Shown here piece by piece: positions 16,552 through 25,954 of a stretch of DNA of 64,000 nt. The stretch comes from Vampirovibrio chlorellavorus (GTDB lineage: Bacteria; Cyanobacteriota; Vampirovibrionia; Vampirovibrionales; Vampirovibrionaceae): contig NZ_QFWH01000002.1 in the NCBI RefSeq assembly GCF_003149375.1, forward strand, positions 186,001-250,000, in the 5' to 3' direction. A program made the position numbers and the translations under genes. The notes under the pieces are model-generated. The model was given only the letters and a program-made list of their open reading frames with translations, did no database searches and was not told the DNA's origin. Each line of letters starts with the position of its first letter. The stretch's first letter is position 1.

Positions 16552-18747
16552 GTGAGTAAAGCGGTTTTGAAGCGCACGTGGGCCGGTTTTCTGTTGGCCA
16601 TCAGCCTGGGGCTTGGCCCGAATAGCATGCCCACCTTGGCCGCTACGGAAGTGGTGCCGCTCAAGCGCCTGAAAGTCAACGATGTCATCCTGCTGCCCAC
16701 GGTCAGTTCTCAGTATCAGGCCAAATTTACCAAGCCCAAAACTTGGCAGGTCTCTCCTAAAAGTGCGGTTTACCTGGAGTTCCAGCATTCCATCGAATTG
16801 CAGCCCCATCGCTCCTGGTTGCAGGTCATGGTCAATGACAAGGTGATCAAGCACATTCCGCTGACCCCACAAAACGCCGAAGGCACCAAGATGACCATTC
16901 CCCTGCCGGTGGGCCTGTTGCAGGACTTTAATACGCTCAATTTTCGGGTGCAGCAGCATTACACCGATCATTGTGAAGATCCGCTGGATAAGTCCCTGTG
17001 GACGCAAATTCTGCCTGCCACCCGCATTGTGTTTGACTATCAGCCGGTGGTGCCCAAGGTGGATCTCGGCGCTTTCCCCTACCCCATCATCGATGAGTTG
17101 ACCTACAGTCCGGCCCGGGTGCAGTATGTGGTGGATCAATCGGCCTCAGATAAAGAATTGCAGGCCCTGGCCCTGGTCAATGTGCATTTGGCCCAGCAGG
17201 CTCAGGACCATGAGCTGAAGAGTCGGGTGGTGTTTGGACGTTCCTCGGCGGCCCCTGATGAGCATGCCGTCTGGATTGGCACCGCCTCGCACTTGTCTGG
17301 CGTACAGTCTGTGGCCGGGGCGGTGGGTAATTATGCCCTGCAAGGGGGACAATGGGTCAATAAGCAGTCCGGTCAGTCTTTAGGCCCGGATCAGGGATTG
17401 GTCTTGTTTTTTCAGGCCCCTGGCTCCCAGTCTCAAACCGTGTTGGTGGTCACTGGCAACACTGATGAAGCGGTACTTAAGGCTGCGGAAGCCTTAACCT
17501 TGCGCCCGAAGGCTTCCATGTTGGCTGGTGGTGCGGCGGAAGTCCCCAGTGGCTGGAATCCCCCCGGCACCCGCACGGCCAAGGTGCCTCGCTTTGTGGA
17601 AGGGCAGTCCCGCACCTTCCGGGAGTTGGGCTTTGACATTCAGGAAGTGCATAAAATCAACGCCCCGCCCATTACCTACAAAGTGCCGGTGGTCAGTAAG
17701 TTTCACAAGAGCGGCGGTAAATTGTGGCTGGATCTCAACTACAGCTACAGCCCCCAGCTCAACCCGGAATTCTCCTCGCTGGAGCTGCGCCTGAACGATG
17801 TGTCTATTGCCAATTTGCCCCTGACCAACCCGGCTGGGGAGCAACTGTTGCGGGCCAGCATTCCGGTGGCCAGCGAATTGATTCACCCGCGCAACGAGTT
17901 GGTGGCCCAGTTCCACCTGATGCCGGACAAGTACGGCTGGTGCGTGGACAATTACGAGGACAACGCCTGGGGCAAGATTCTGGATGATTCCCAGTTCCGG
18001 GTGGAAGGGGCGCCGGGGTCGTATTTGCCGGATGCGGGCTTGCTGAACAGCACCATGTACCCGTATTCCAAAGCGGACAATCTGGAAGGCGTTCATCTGG
18101 CCGTGCCCGCTTCGCCCAGTGCCGCCGTGCTGGATACCCTGCTGGGCTTTACCACCCGTTTGGGGCGCTCTACCCTGGCCGATACGGACTTGCGCCTGTC
18201 CCTGAGCAAAGGCTTCGCCAGTCTGCCCGGTGACCGGAATCTGGCTATTTTCCGGGAATCCACCGATGCGGCCGCCTTGCCCGCCGGGGCCAAGCTGGTG
18301 TGGCAGTTGTCCGGCAGTTCCCTGATGCAGGTGCTGAAGCTGGCTGACCCCAACGGAGGCACCATCAGCGGGGAGACCGCCGAGTTGGGGCAGGGGGCCT
18401 ATCTGGAACAATACGCCTTGGCCCCGGATCGGGTGGCCAGCGTGTTTACGGCCAGCAAACCCGCCGGGTTTTTGGCCCTGGGTGAGCTGTTTGAGTCGGA
18501 CGAGCAGTTTGAGACACTGGCCAGCGGCTTTGTGCAACAGGCGTCTACCTTGCAAAGCCAGCTCAACCCCATTACAGAAACCCGCTTCCATATCGAGGAA
18601 AAAAACGCCGTAACCGGCAATTGGTGGGATGCCGCCTTGAGCTGGGTGAAAGGGCTTTCCTGGAGTGTCATTATTTGGGGCTTGCTGGGCGCCTTTTTGG
18701 TACTGATTATTCTGCCCATGCTGGTTCGAGCCCTGTTCAGGCGCTAG
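16552..18747 (+). CDS. BcsB-like periplasmic glucan-synthase subunit (first of a pair)
   Basis: The 731-residue protein begins with GTG after AAGGAG (five-base spacing) and has a signal peptide (about 1-31). It matches the BcsB family (PF03170): repeated carbohydrate-binding-like and flavodoxin-like modules with conserved blocks LNFRVQQHYTDHCEDP, FPYPIIDEL, and KYGWCVDNYEDNAWGKI. A single C-terminal membrane helix (WSVIIWGLLGAFLVLIILP, about 706-724) anchors it in the inner membrane. BcsB normally partners with the synthase BcsA to guide cellulose across the periplasm; no BcsA is in this window. A second paralogue follows 54 bases later. Confidence 0.85.
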   Translation: MSKAVLKRTWAGFLLAISLGLGPNSMPTLAATEVVPLKRLKVNDVILLPTVSSQYQAKFTKPKTWQVSPKSAVYLEFQHSIELQPHRSWLQVMVNDKVIKHIPLTPQNAEGTKMTIPLPVGLLQDFNTLNFRVQQHYTDHCEDPLDKSLWTQILPATRIVFDYQPVVPKVDLGAFPYPIIDELTYSPARVQYVVDQSASDKELQALALVNVHLAQQAQDHELKSRVVFGRSSAAPDEHAVWIGTASHLSGVQSVAGAVGNYALQGGQWVNKQSGQSLGPDQGLVLFFQAPGSQSQTVLVVTGNTDEAVLKAAEALTLRPKASMLAGGAAEVPSGWNPPGTRTAKVPRFVEGQSRTFRELGFDIQEVHKINAPPITYKVPVVSKFHKSGGKLWLDLNYSYSPQLNPEFSSLELRLNDVSIANLPLTNPAGEQLLRASIPVASELIHPRNELVAQFHLMPDKYGWCVDNYEDNAWGKILDDSQFRVEGAPGSYLPDAGLLNSTMYPYSKADNLEGVHLAVPASPSAAVLDTLLGFTTRLGRSTLADTDLRLSLSKGFASLPGDRNLAIFRESTDAAALPAGAKLVWQLSGSSLMQVLKLADPNGGTISGETAELGQGAYLEQYALAPDRVASVFTASKPAGFLALGELFESDEQFETLASGFVQQASTLQSQLNPITETRFHIEEKNAVTGNWWDAALSWVKGLSWSVIIWGLLGAFLVLIILPMLVRALFRR

Positions 18748-18801
18748 GGCTAACCGGTTAAACAAGATTTAAAACGCTTTGAGCCATAAGGAACCCACGG
18801 G

Positions 18802-21015
18802 ATGAATCGTAAACCCAACCTGATGCAATGGACCACACTGGTGACCCTGTTGGGGCTAATTCTGGCCCCGTCTCTCAGCCTGCTGCCCGTGTCGCAAGCC
18901 CAGTCGGTAGCCCCGGCCCCGGCGGCCAAGCCCGCGGCGGGCTCCTCCCTGCGCATTGGCATGAAGGAACTGGGCGATCCGCAAGGCTATCGACTCAAAA
19001 CGGTGCGCACCCAGCGGGATTATCCCTTTACCCGACCCAAGGGCTGGAAAGTGCTGCCCTCCTCCAATATTCACCTGACCTTTCAGCATGGCAGCAACCT
19101 GCTGCCGGAGCGCTCCAGCCTGAACGTGCTGGTGAACAATCGCATCCTGAAATCCATTCCGCTGGGGAAAAACAATGTGACCCCCACCACGGTGAATATT
19201 TCGGTACCCCCGGAGCTGCTGAAAGACAACAACATGCTGTCGTTTCAGGTGGATCAGCACTACACCTACAAGTGCGAAGATCCCTTTAGCGAGGAACTGT
19301 GGACGGAAATTTTACCGGACAGCGCCCTGACCCTCAATTACAGTTGGGAGCGGGTACACCCGGATCTGGCCCAGTATCCTTTCCCTTTACTGGATCCCTT
19401 GAATAACTACACCCCTACCAGGGTTACCTATGTGCTGCCCAACGCCCCCTCCGATGAAGCGCTGGAAGCCTTCGGGGTGGTGGCGGCCCATCTGGGGCAA
19501 CAGGCTAAATGGCGGGACCTCAAGCCCTCCATGGGGGATGAAAGCGCCTTGCAGTCGAACCAGAATGTCATTCTGGTGGGTACGCCGCAGGAGAACAGCG
19601 CCATTGGCTCGGTGGCCAGTGGCCTGGATTTGCCCCTGTCCGACGGGCGGTTCTCCGATAAAAGCGGCACCACCCTGCCCGATGATTACGGGGTGCTGCA
19701 ACTGGTGCCCAACCCCTACAATCCCACCCGGGCGGTGCTGATTGTGAGCGGCAATGGCCCCGCCGGGGTGAAAAAAGCGGCCCATGTGCTGGCTCAGGGG
19801 AGCCTGAATAAAGTGCTGGTGGGGCGCTCCGCCATTGTGAAAGACTACCAGAAAGGGGCCGATTATCCGCATCGGGCCTGGGACGGCTTTATCTTGCAAT
19901 CCGGCGATAATTTTGACAATCTGGGCCTCAAAACCCAGACCTCTCGGGGCATTACGGCCCTGCCCATTTTTTATCAGCTGAAGCTGATGCCCGATATTTA
20001 CCTGCCCGGTCGGCAAAAAGTGAAGCTGCACACCATGTACAGCTACGCCTCGCAGTTGGATGCCACCCAGTCCAAGCTGGAAGTGCTGTTGAACGGCAAG
20101 GCCATTAAAAGTGTGCCGCTGGATGACAAAAACGGCAAAAGTCTGGCCGATTTAACCGTGGAAATTCCCACCGAGGAGTTCCACACCTTCAACGATCTGG
20201 AATATCGCTTTCACCTGTACCCGGAAAAGTACGACTTGTGTCGCTTTGTGACGGATGTGCATATTTGGGGCACGGTGCATAATACCTCTTACGTCGAATT
20301 CCCCGGGGAAATCAAAGCCCCCTTGCCGGATGTGGGCCTGATCAACGATGGCGGCTATCCATTTACGGCCTATCAGGATATGTCACGAACGGCCATTGTG
20401 TTGCCGGATACCATTAACCGAACTGATCTGGAAACCATGCTGCAGTTTGCCACCCGCATGGGGCGGGAGTCGGCCTCTCGCAAAGGCATCGAGCTGGCAG
20501 CCTATCACGCCTCCAAACTGCCGGATGACATTAAAAAAGATCGTCATCTGGTCATCATCGGTCAGCACAGCCAAAACAAGTTGTTTACCGAGTTGAAAGA
20601 CAAAACGGCCCTGCTGACCGAAGGTACCTGGAACACCTTGCAGGAAGACCAGAAAACCAAAGTGGCCCAACTGAACTATGCCCCGGGTCAGGGCATTGTG
20701 GAAGAAATGCTCTCCCCCTGGAATGACGCCCGGGTGGTTTTGCTGGTTACCGGGGAGAATGACACGGCCCTGGTGCGGGATGCCCAGTTGTTTGCCAACG
20801 ATGCCTGGTTTAAGGGCATTAATCAGGGAAACCTGACCGTGGTCAACGACAACGGCCCCCAAAGCGCCATTTTACTGAGCAAGGGAGAGGCGCGCTTTTT
20901 CTACCCGCAAGCGCAGCGGGGCGGCTTCCAGATGCCCACCTGGGGCTGGATTGCCATCGGCTTCTTCAGCTTGATGGGTGTAATCTCTGTGCTGCGCTTC
21001 CTGTTTGGACGATAG
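18802..21015 (+). CDS. BcsB-like periplasmic glucan-synthase subunit (second of a pair)
   Basis: The 737-residue paralogue shares the architecture of the preceding protein: signal peptide (about 1-34), the blocks LSFQVDQHYTYKCEDPFSEELW and PEKYDLCRFVTDVHIWGTV, and one C-terminal helix (about 713-731, TWGWIAIGFFSLMGVISVL). The Cys in CEDP and the Cys in the KYxxC block are kept in both copies. The two differ throughout, so the duplication is old. The short gap suggests one transcript. It probably acts on an exported polysaccharide whose synthase is encoded elsewhere. Confidence 0.85.
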   Translation: MNRKPNLMQWTTLVTLLGLILAPSLSLLPVSQAQSVAPAPAAKPAAGSSLRIGMKELGDPQGYRLKTVRTQRDYPFTRPKGWKVLPSSNIHLTFQHGSNLLPERSSLNVLVNNRILKSIPLGKNNVTPTTVNISVPPELLKDNNMLSFQVDQHYTYKCEDPFSEELWTEILPDSALTLNYSWERVHPDLAQYPFPLLDPLNNYTPTRVTYVLPNAPSDEALEAFGVVAAHLGQQAKWRDLKPSMGDESALQSNQNVILVGTPQENSAIGSVASGLDLPLSDGRFSDKSGTTLPDDYGVLQLVPNPYNPTRAVLIVSGNGPAGVKKAAHVLAQGSLNKVLVGRSAIVKDYQKGADYPHRAWDGFILQSGDNFDNLGLKTQTSRGITALPIFYQLKLMPDIYLPGRQKVKLHTMYSYASQLDATQSKLEVLLNGKAIKSVPLDDKNGKSLADLTVEIPTEEFHTFNDLEYRFHLYPEKYDLCRFVTDVHIWGTVHNTSYVEFPGEIKAPLPDVGLINDGGYPFTAYQDMSRTAIVLPDTINRTDLETMLQFATRMGRESASRKGIELAAYHASKLPDDIKKDRHLVIIGQHSQNKLFTELKDKTALLTEGTWNTLQEDQKTKVAQLNYAPGQGIVEEMLSPWNDARVVLLVTGENDTALVRDAQLFANDAWFKGINQGNLTVVNDNGPQSAILLSKGEARFFYPQAQRGGFQMPTWGWIAIGFFSLMGVISVLRFLFGR

Positions 21016-21500
21016 AGCTTTTCAAGGGGCTTTGCCCCTTGTACCCCACTGGAAGGGGGACAGAGTCCAGGGCACGCCCTGCCCCCCTCCAGACCTCCCC
21101 TTGCTGTAAGCCTTAATACCCCATTTTTTTAAAGGTAAGATATCTTGTTCATGAAAGATTTTTAAACGCCCGGATTGCTAGCTTTTGTAGTAAAGATACA
21201 CTGTAGCATTTCAAAAATGTGGGTTTTTAAAGTATGAATAGCATTTCTACAAAAAGCTTATTTTTCAGAGGGGTCCCAGCAAATTATTGGCTGTTCATGC
21301 GGCTGCAACAGGAAAAAGCGAAACAATCTCGGGAGCAGTTACTCCATTACCCATCAGATGCTTTTAATTATCACCCACAAAGCGCAACAAAAAGCTTATA
21401 CCCAACTTGTTCCCACCCCTCTCAACAGGCGGAAATTCACTGATCGAATTTTCCCAGAAAGCCTCCTCAGCAGGGGCAATCCACGTTTCTGAGAGCGGCG
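21016..21500. other. Gene-poor stretch with GC-rich inverted repeats
   Basis: After the second BcsB-like gene come the inverted repeats at 21023-21090. The rest, 21100-21500, is A/T-richer. A plus-strand frame at 21234-21443 could encode 69 residues but lacks a ribosome binding site and family resemblance, so I do not call it a gene. Confidence 0.4.
21023..21090. repeat. GC-rich composite inverted repeat
   Basis: CAAGGGGC-TTT-GCCCCTTG (21023-21041) is a perfect eight-pair hairpin. It is followed by a larger nested one, with GGAAGGGGG (21051-21059) facing CCCCCCTCC (21082-21090) and AGGGC-AC-GCCCT inside. The composite resembles interspersed palindromic elements found between genes and may also stop transcription of the BcsB-like pair. 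Confidence 0.5.
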
Positions 21501-22697
21501 TTAAACGGAGGATTCCAACTCCGCAATGTGCGCTTCCACGGCCAGCGTTTCGGCGTCCTTGTTGGCGGTTTGCCAATTGGCCGCCTGCTTGGGTTGATGC
21601 TTCTTGGCGTCCGGGTCGTATTCGGCGTAAGTCTTTTGCAACTCGGCCTTGAACTTCTCCAGCGCCTCGTGTTCTGGCACCCGCATCACTTTTTCTTCGC
21701 CTTTAAAAATGTAGTACTGCCCAATGCCGCCCGCAATGCCGATATCGGCGTGACCCGCTTCGCCGGGGCCATTCACAAAGCAGCCCATCACCGCTACATC
21801 CAGTGGCTTGCCCGGATTTTGACGATCCATATCGGCCATCAGGGCTTCCACGGAGTTAGCCAGTCCGTGCAAATCCACCTCACACCGTCCGCAGGAGGGG
21901 CAGCTAATGAGATTAGAGCCGGATTGGCGCAGGCCCATACCCCGTAAAATTTCGTGACCGGCAAACACTTCCTCAATCGAATCGGCGGTGAGCGACACCC
22001 GAATGGTGTCGCCAATCCCTTCCGATAGCAGCATGCCAAAGGCCATGGAGGTTTTAATCAGCCCCCGCTTTAAAGTACCGGCCTCCGTGACGCCCAGATG
22101 CAGGGGGTAATCCACCAGCTTGGCCAACCGGCGATAAGCCTCCACCATCTTCAGCGGATCGCTGGCTTTCACCGAGATTTTAAACTCAAAAAAATCCTCT
22201 TCTTCCAGAATGCGGGCATTCAGCAGGGCGCTTTCCACCAACTGGGTCACCAAATCATCGGGATAAGCGTCCTTGATGGGTTTTTCCACCGAGCCACTGT
22301 TCACCCCGATGCGGATGGGGATCTCCCGTTCCTTGCACTTGGCCACCACGGCCCGAATGAACTCCTTGCGAGGCTGGTTGCCCGGATTGATGCGGATGCA
22401 ATGCACCCCGTTGTCGGCGGCGGCCAGGGCCAGCCGGTAATCAAAGTGAATATCGGCCACCACCGGAATGGGCGATTGGGGCACGATGGCCTTCAGGGCT
22501 TCTGCCGCTTCCTTATCCGGCACGGCCAGGCGGATGATTTCGCACCCGGCGTCGGCCAGACGCTGGATTTGGTAGACGCTTTCTTTTACGTCACGGGTGT
22601 CGTTGGTCAGCATGGACTGTACCGAAATGGGAGCGTCTCCGCCCACTGCCACGTTCCCTACATTAATTTGGCGAGATCTGCGTCTTTGAATGTCCAT
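21501..22697 (-). CDS. ispG: 4-hydroxy-3-methylbut-2-enyl-diphosphate synthase
   Basis: IspG converts MEcPP to HMBPP, the sixth enzymatic step of the MEP isoprenoid pathway, using a 4Fe-4S cluster. The 398 residues fit the short bacterial form: a TIM barrel (about 1-240; GCEIIRLAVPDKEAAEAL, ADIHFDYRLAL, INPGN) and a C-terminal cluster domain with SCPSCGRCEVD (Cys266, Cys269) and GCFVNGPGE (Cys306, Glu313). The ATG at 22697 is the first in frame. About 45 residues after the cluster domain are Lys/Glu/Ala-rich and less conserved. Two more MEP genes (ispH, ispD) lie within 17 kb. Confidence 0.95.
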   Translation of the reverse strand: MDIQRRRSRQINVGNVAVGGDAPISVQSMLTNDTRDVKESVYQIQRLADAGCEIIRLAVPDKEAAEALKAIVPQSPIPVVADIHFDYRLALAAADNGVHCIRINPGNQPRKEFIRAVVAKCKEREIPIRIGVNSGSVEKPIKDAYPDDLVTQLVESALLNARILEEEDFFEFKISVKASDPLKMVEAYRRLAKLVDYPLHLGVTEAGTLKRGLIKTSMAFGMLLSEGIGDTIRVSLTADSIEEVFAGHEILRGMGLRQSGSNLISCPSCGRCEVDLHGLANSVEALMADMDRQNPGKPLDVAVMGCFVNGPGEAGHADIGIAGGIGQYYIFKGEEKVMRVPEHEALEKFKAELQKTYAEYDPDAKKHQPKQAANWQTANKDAETLAVEAHIAELESSV

Positions 22698-22803
22698 GGC
22701 CTGATACCTGTTTGATTGTTGATTGGTGACGTGCCCCTATTCTAGCGCCATCGCCCCCGGCATGAAAGACCAGGACCTTCTATCTCCAAGCACATTCAGG
22801 AAA

Positions 22804-22832
22804 TTGAGCGGCGGAGCTGGATTCGGTATAAT
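22804..22832 (+). promoter_or_regulatory. Sigma-70 promoter, near consensus
   Basis: TTGAGC (22804-22809) and TATAAT (22827-22832) have a 17-base spacer. Transcription would start near 22839, which argues that the start codon of the next gene lies downstream of this point. Confidence 0.65.
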
Positions 22833-22887
22833 GAGCCATTCGGCGGTGAACGCCGAGCTTGTTCATACCCAACTGATGCGGAAAGAA

Positions 22888-24006
22888 ATGATGGTTCAGA
22901 ACACATGGCTGGCTTGGCCTGCCCATAGACAGTCCTTTCCTGCGGAAACGCCTCAGGGGATACGGACATTTGGCAGGTCCCTGCCTTTACCCCCAGTGTC
23001 CTCCACGCCTTCGGGAGCCTTACCGCCTGTGGGGATGAGCGGTGGGATTTTCTCGGCCTTTCCCCGGTCGGCTTTGCCCTTCTCCGTTCTGGATTTTCAA
23101 CGGCAGCGTCATCAGGCTCATCAGCGGGAAAAGCAGGCCAAACTGCTGGCCAAGACATTTTGCCGGGCCACGGTGGAAGCCCGCTTCGGGACGGATGAAA
23201 AAAAGGTGCTACAGATTCTGGAGCGGGTGAACCGGAAAGCCCTGAAGCCAGAGTTTGAGCGGGCCGCTCTGGATGAGGCCCGCCGCCACGGAAAGCTATT
23301 CAGCAGTGTGTCGGAAATGATACAGGCGGAATTTGCCGGAAACCCCTTTGAGCGACGGTTTAAAAACGCCGCATACCAAGAGGCTATGGATTCCTGGATG
23401 TCAGGGCGTAATCACTATCGGGGCACCGGCTGGGATTATCGCCTGTACGGCATGTACCGCTCTGTGGCGGATTTTGTGGCTGTCTGTCGGCAGCATCCGG
23501 CCATGAGTGCTGGCATCATTGGGGCGGTGGCTTTTTTGGGGGCCAAGTACCCTTTTCTGGGAGGCTTGTCCGGCTTGGGGATTATGGGCTGGGGCACCGC
23601 CGCAGCCGTGAACAGCGAAGTCAAGGCCGCGCAGCACTCCCCTCGTATGAATGCGGCCAAGGCCGAACATTACACCGCCAGCGGGGAGAATCTGGCCGCC
23701 GTCTTGATCACGGCGTTAGGCATTCATGGCATTAAGGATGGCACCCTGCTGGGAAAAGCGGCCATTCAGGGCGTTCAGGCCTCCAATACCCAAAAGGTGA
23801 GTCCAGTAAAGGCGTTTTGGCAAAAAGCCGCCGCCGCCATTACCGCTACCGAGCAAAAGTATCCGGGGGTGGTTCCCCACGACCAGACCGGGGCTGGCAA
23901 GTGGGTGAAGACCACCCTGTTTGTCTCCGGGTTGCTGGACAATGTGCTACTGCCCTTCAATTGGGCCGCGGATAAATTGGGCGCAGCTAAAAATCCGCCC
24001 GATTAA
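22888..24006 (+). CDS. Unknown protein with hydrophobic glycine-rich centre
   Basis: I recognise no family. The open frame begins at 22723, but a strong promoter at 22804-22832 and GGAAAG at 22880 favour one of the ATGs at 22876, 22888 or 22891. From 22888 it has 372 residues. The first part is Pro/Ser-rich; a charged helical part follows (about 75-160, RQRHQAHQREKQAK and ILERVNRKALKPEFERA); a Gly/Ala-rich hydrophobic pair lies at about 205-245 (MSAGIIGAVAFLGAKYPFLGG, LSGLGIMGWGTAAAV). A hydrophobic C-terminal part ends the chain. No signal peptide is obvious. It converges on the radical SAM gene. Confidence 0.55.
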   Translation: MMVQNTWLAWPAHRQSFPAETPQGIRTFGRSLPLPPVSSTPSGALPPVGMSGGIFSAFPRSALPFSVLDFQRQRHQAHQREKQAKLLAKTFCRATVEARFGTDEKKVLQILERVNRKALKPEFERAALDEARRHGKLFSSVSEMIQAEFAGNPFERRFKNAAYQEAMDSWMSGRNHYRGTGWDYRLYGMYRSVADFVAVCRQHPAMSAGIIGAVAFLGAKYPFLGGLSGLGIMGWGTAAAVNSEVKAAQHSPRMNAAKAEHYTASGENLAAVLITALGIHGIKDGTLLGKAAIQGVQASNTQKVSPVKAFWQKAAAAITATEQKYPGVVPHDQTGAGKWVKTTLFVSGLLDNVLLPFNWAADKLGAAKNPPD

Positions 24007-24050
24007 ACACAGGACTTGAGCCTCAGAGCGTTAAAGCTGAAAATGCCAGA

Positions 24051-25763
24051 CTAGTTTTTAAATACGGCGTTTTCAAAGCCGGGCGGGGGCAGCCCTTCCT
24101 TGTACAGGATGTGTTTGGGCACGCCCAGACTAATCATCTCCCAGGGCAGGATCTCATGTTCGGGGCGCTCCCGCAGGGCGTACCAATCCAGATCCGGGAA
24201 GTCCACCAGGCCTTCCTTTTTCAGCTCCTTGTAAGCCCGATTAACCGAACCCAGACTGCCGCCCAACTGGTAGAAGCGCACGATCAGCTTGCTCAAACGG
24301 CGATCCCCTCGGGACAGAAAGGCCTGAAAGTAATCCCACTTGGCGCTGGAAGCCCGCACATCGGCCACTTTCAGCAGCTTTTTCCGCAGAATCTCAAAGC
24401 GATGATCCACGGTTTTGTTGTCGATCTTGGGTTGCCACTGGAAGGGCGTACCCGCCTTGGGCACAAAGGAGCTGCATCCCAAATGGATTTTCAGTTTGGG
24501 ATTCTCTTTGCGCACTTCTTTTAACAAGTCCGCCAGCAGCTCCACGTCATGATCAGTCTCATCGGGCAAGCCCACCATCCCGTAGAACTTCACGCCTTCC
24601 AGTCCGGCCTTGGCCAGGGTTCCTGCGGCTTGCAGAATCTGCTCATGGCGCAGGTTTTTATTCACCCGGCGACGCATGCGCTCTGAGCCGGTTTCAATGG
24701 CCAGGGTCAGTTGCTTTTGGCCGCCCTTTTTAAAGGTGTTGGCGATTTGCTCGGTAATGGTGTCCACCCGCAGGGAGGAGGAGGAAACGGTCAAGCCTTC
24801 CTTGCTGTCCAGGTAATCGCACAAGGCCGGGAACTCCGGGTGATCGGAGACCAAGGCGCCTAACAGGCCCACTTTATCAGTGTACTGAATGCCGTTTTCA
24901 ATGATTTGAATGACCTTCTCGATGGTGCCGCCTCGGGCTGCCGGTAGCCCGGACCCCATCGGGCCCAGCATGCTGTAGCTGGCCAGACAGAAGCGGCAAC
25001 GGTGGGCGCAACCCCGCATGACCTCTACCAGCAAGGTATTGGAGAAGATGGCCTTGTCGCTGAGAATGGGGGTGTGGGCGATGAAATCGTCCATGTTGGC
25101 CACAATCTGCTTTTGCACCAGGGCCGGAATATCGTCGTACTTGGGGACAATGGCGCTAATGGGGCCATCGGGGCTTTCATAATGCACCTCATACATCCCG
25201 GGTGCGTACAAACCGGGGACTTCGGCGGCCAACCGGTGAATCAGTTCCTCCCGATCGGTGAGGTGGCGGTATTGGCGATAAACGTTCATGAGGGTGTTCA
25301 TGACCTCTTCGCCTTCCCCAATCAGGAAAAAGTCGAAGAATTCGGCAAAGGGCTCCGGGTTGCTCATGGGCACCGGGCCGCCGGCAAAAATCAGGGGGTG
25401 GCTGCGATCCCGGTCTTTGGCGAACATGGGAATGTCGTATTCGGCGTAAATGTCCAGCACCTTCACAATATCCAGCTCAAAGGCGAAGGACAGGCCCATT
25501 AACTCCAGTTCCTTGGGGTTATGCTCCTGCAAGGTGTCCGCGTATATGCGGCGGGCGTCAATATCCGGATTGATATCCAGTTGCTTGAACAGAATCATAA
25601 AACCCAGAGAGGACATGGCGATTTGATACGGGGCCGGATATACCATGGCCACCCGCAAGGCGTCCGGGTTGGGGGCGACAGGTTGGTATAAATAAGCTTC
25701 TTCATGCGCATCCTGGCGATAGCTGGGGCGGTTATCAGGCTTTTTCAATTGCGTGGTGGGCAT
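24051..25763 (-). CDS. B12-binding-type radical SAM protein (TIGR03960 family)
   Basis: The 570-residue protein combines an N-terminal cobalamin-binding-like Rossmann part (about 35-160, LRVAMVYPAPYQIAMSSLG, LIFAGGPVPMSNPEP, FLIGEGE) with a radical SAM barrel whose cluster Cys are 252, 256 and 259 (GCAHRCRFC). It matches the conserved TIGR03960 family, which in many bacteria is fused or adjacent to a DUF2344 protein; here neither is seen. The substrate is unknown. It lies divergent from mqnC, another radical SAM enzyme, but no link is established. The ATG at 25763 is the first in frame. Confidence 0.88.
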   Translation of the reverse strand: MPTTQLKKPDNRPSYRQDAHEEAYLYQPVAPNPDALRVAMVYPAPYQIAMSSLGFMILFKQLDINPDIDARRIYADTLQEHNPKELELMGLSFAFELDIVKVLDIYAEYDIPMFAKDRDRSHPLIFAGGPVPMSNPEPFAEFFDFFLIGEGEEVMNTLMNVYRQYRHLTDREELIHRLAAEVPGLYAPGMYEVHYESPDGPISAIVPKYDDIPALVQKQIVANMDDFIAHTPILSDKAIFSNTLLVEVMRGCAHRCRFCLASYSMLGPMGSGLPAARGGTIEKVIQIIENGIQYTDKVGLLGALVSDHPEFPALCDYLDSKEGLTVSSSSLRVDTITEQIANTFKKGGQKQLTLAIETGSERMRRRVNKNLRHEQILQAAGTLAKAGLEGVKFYGMVGLPDETDHDVELLADLLKEVRKENPKLKIHLGCSSFVPKAGTPFQWQPKIDNKTVDHRFEILRKKLLKVADVRASSAKWDYFQAFLSRGDRRLSKLIVRFYQLGGSLGSVNRAYKELKKEGLVDFPDLDWYALRERPEHEILPWEMISLGVPKHILYKEGLPPPGFENAVFKN

Positions 25764-25954
25764 AAAACGGAAAAATGCTCCCTGGGTTCAAGCGGTGCTG
25801 ATTCGGATCAGTGGGTTTTAATTAAATGGTGGGCTAAATAGTGCGTTTTAACGGACGAGTGGTTACTTGTGTTGACGCCTTGGGCCCTGACGGGTTTTCT
25901 GCTATGGTATGCATTATATAGCGCCCGGAATCTATAGGATAGTAACACAGACCA

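Noticed and set aside
17494-18765. 423-codon minus frame opposite the first BcsB-like gene
   Set aside because: It is antisense to a convincing gene, and its Gly/His/Gln-rich product is typical of a shadow of high-GC coding sequence.
21234-21443. 69-codon plus frame
   Set aside because: No ribosome binding site, no recognisable pattern, in an A/T-rich gap.
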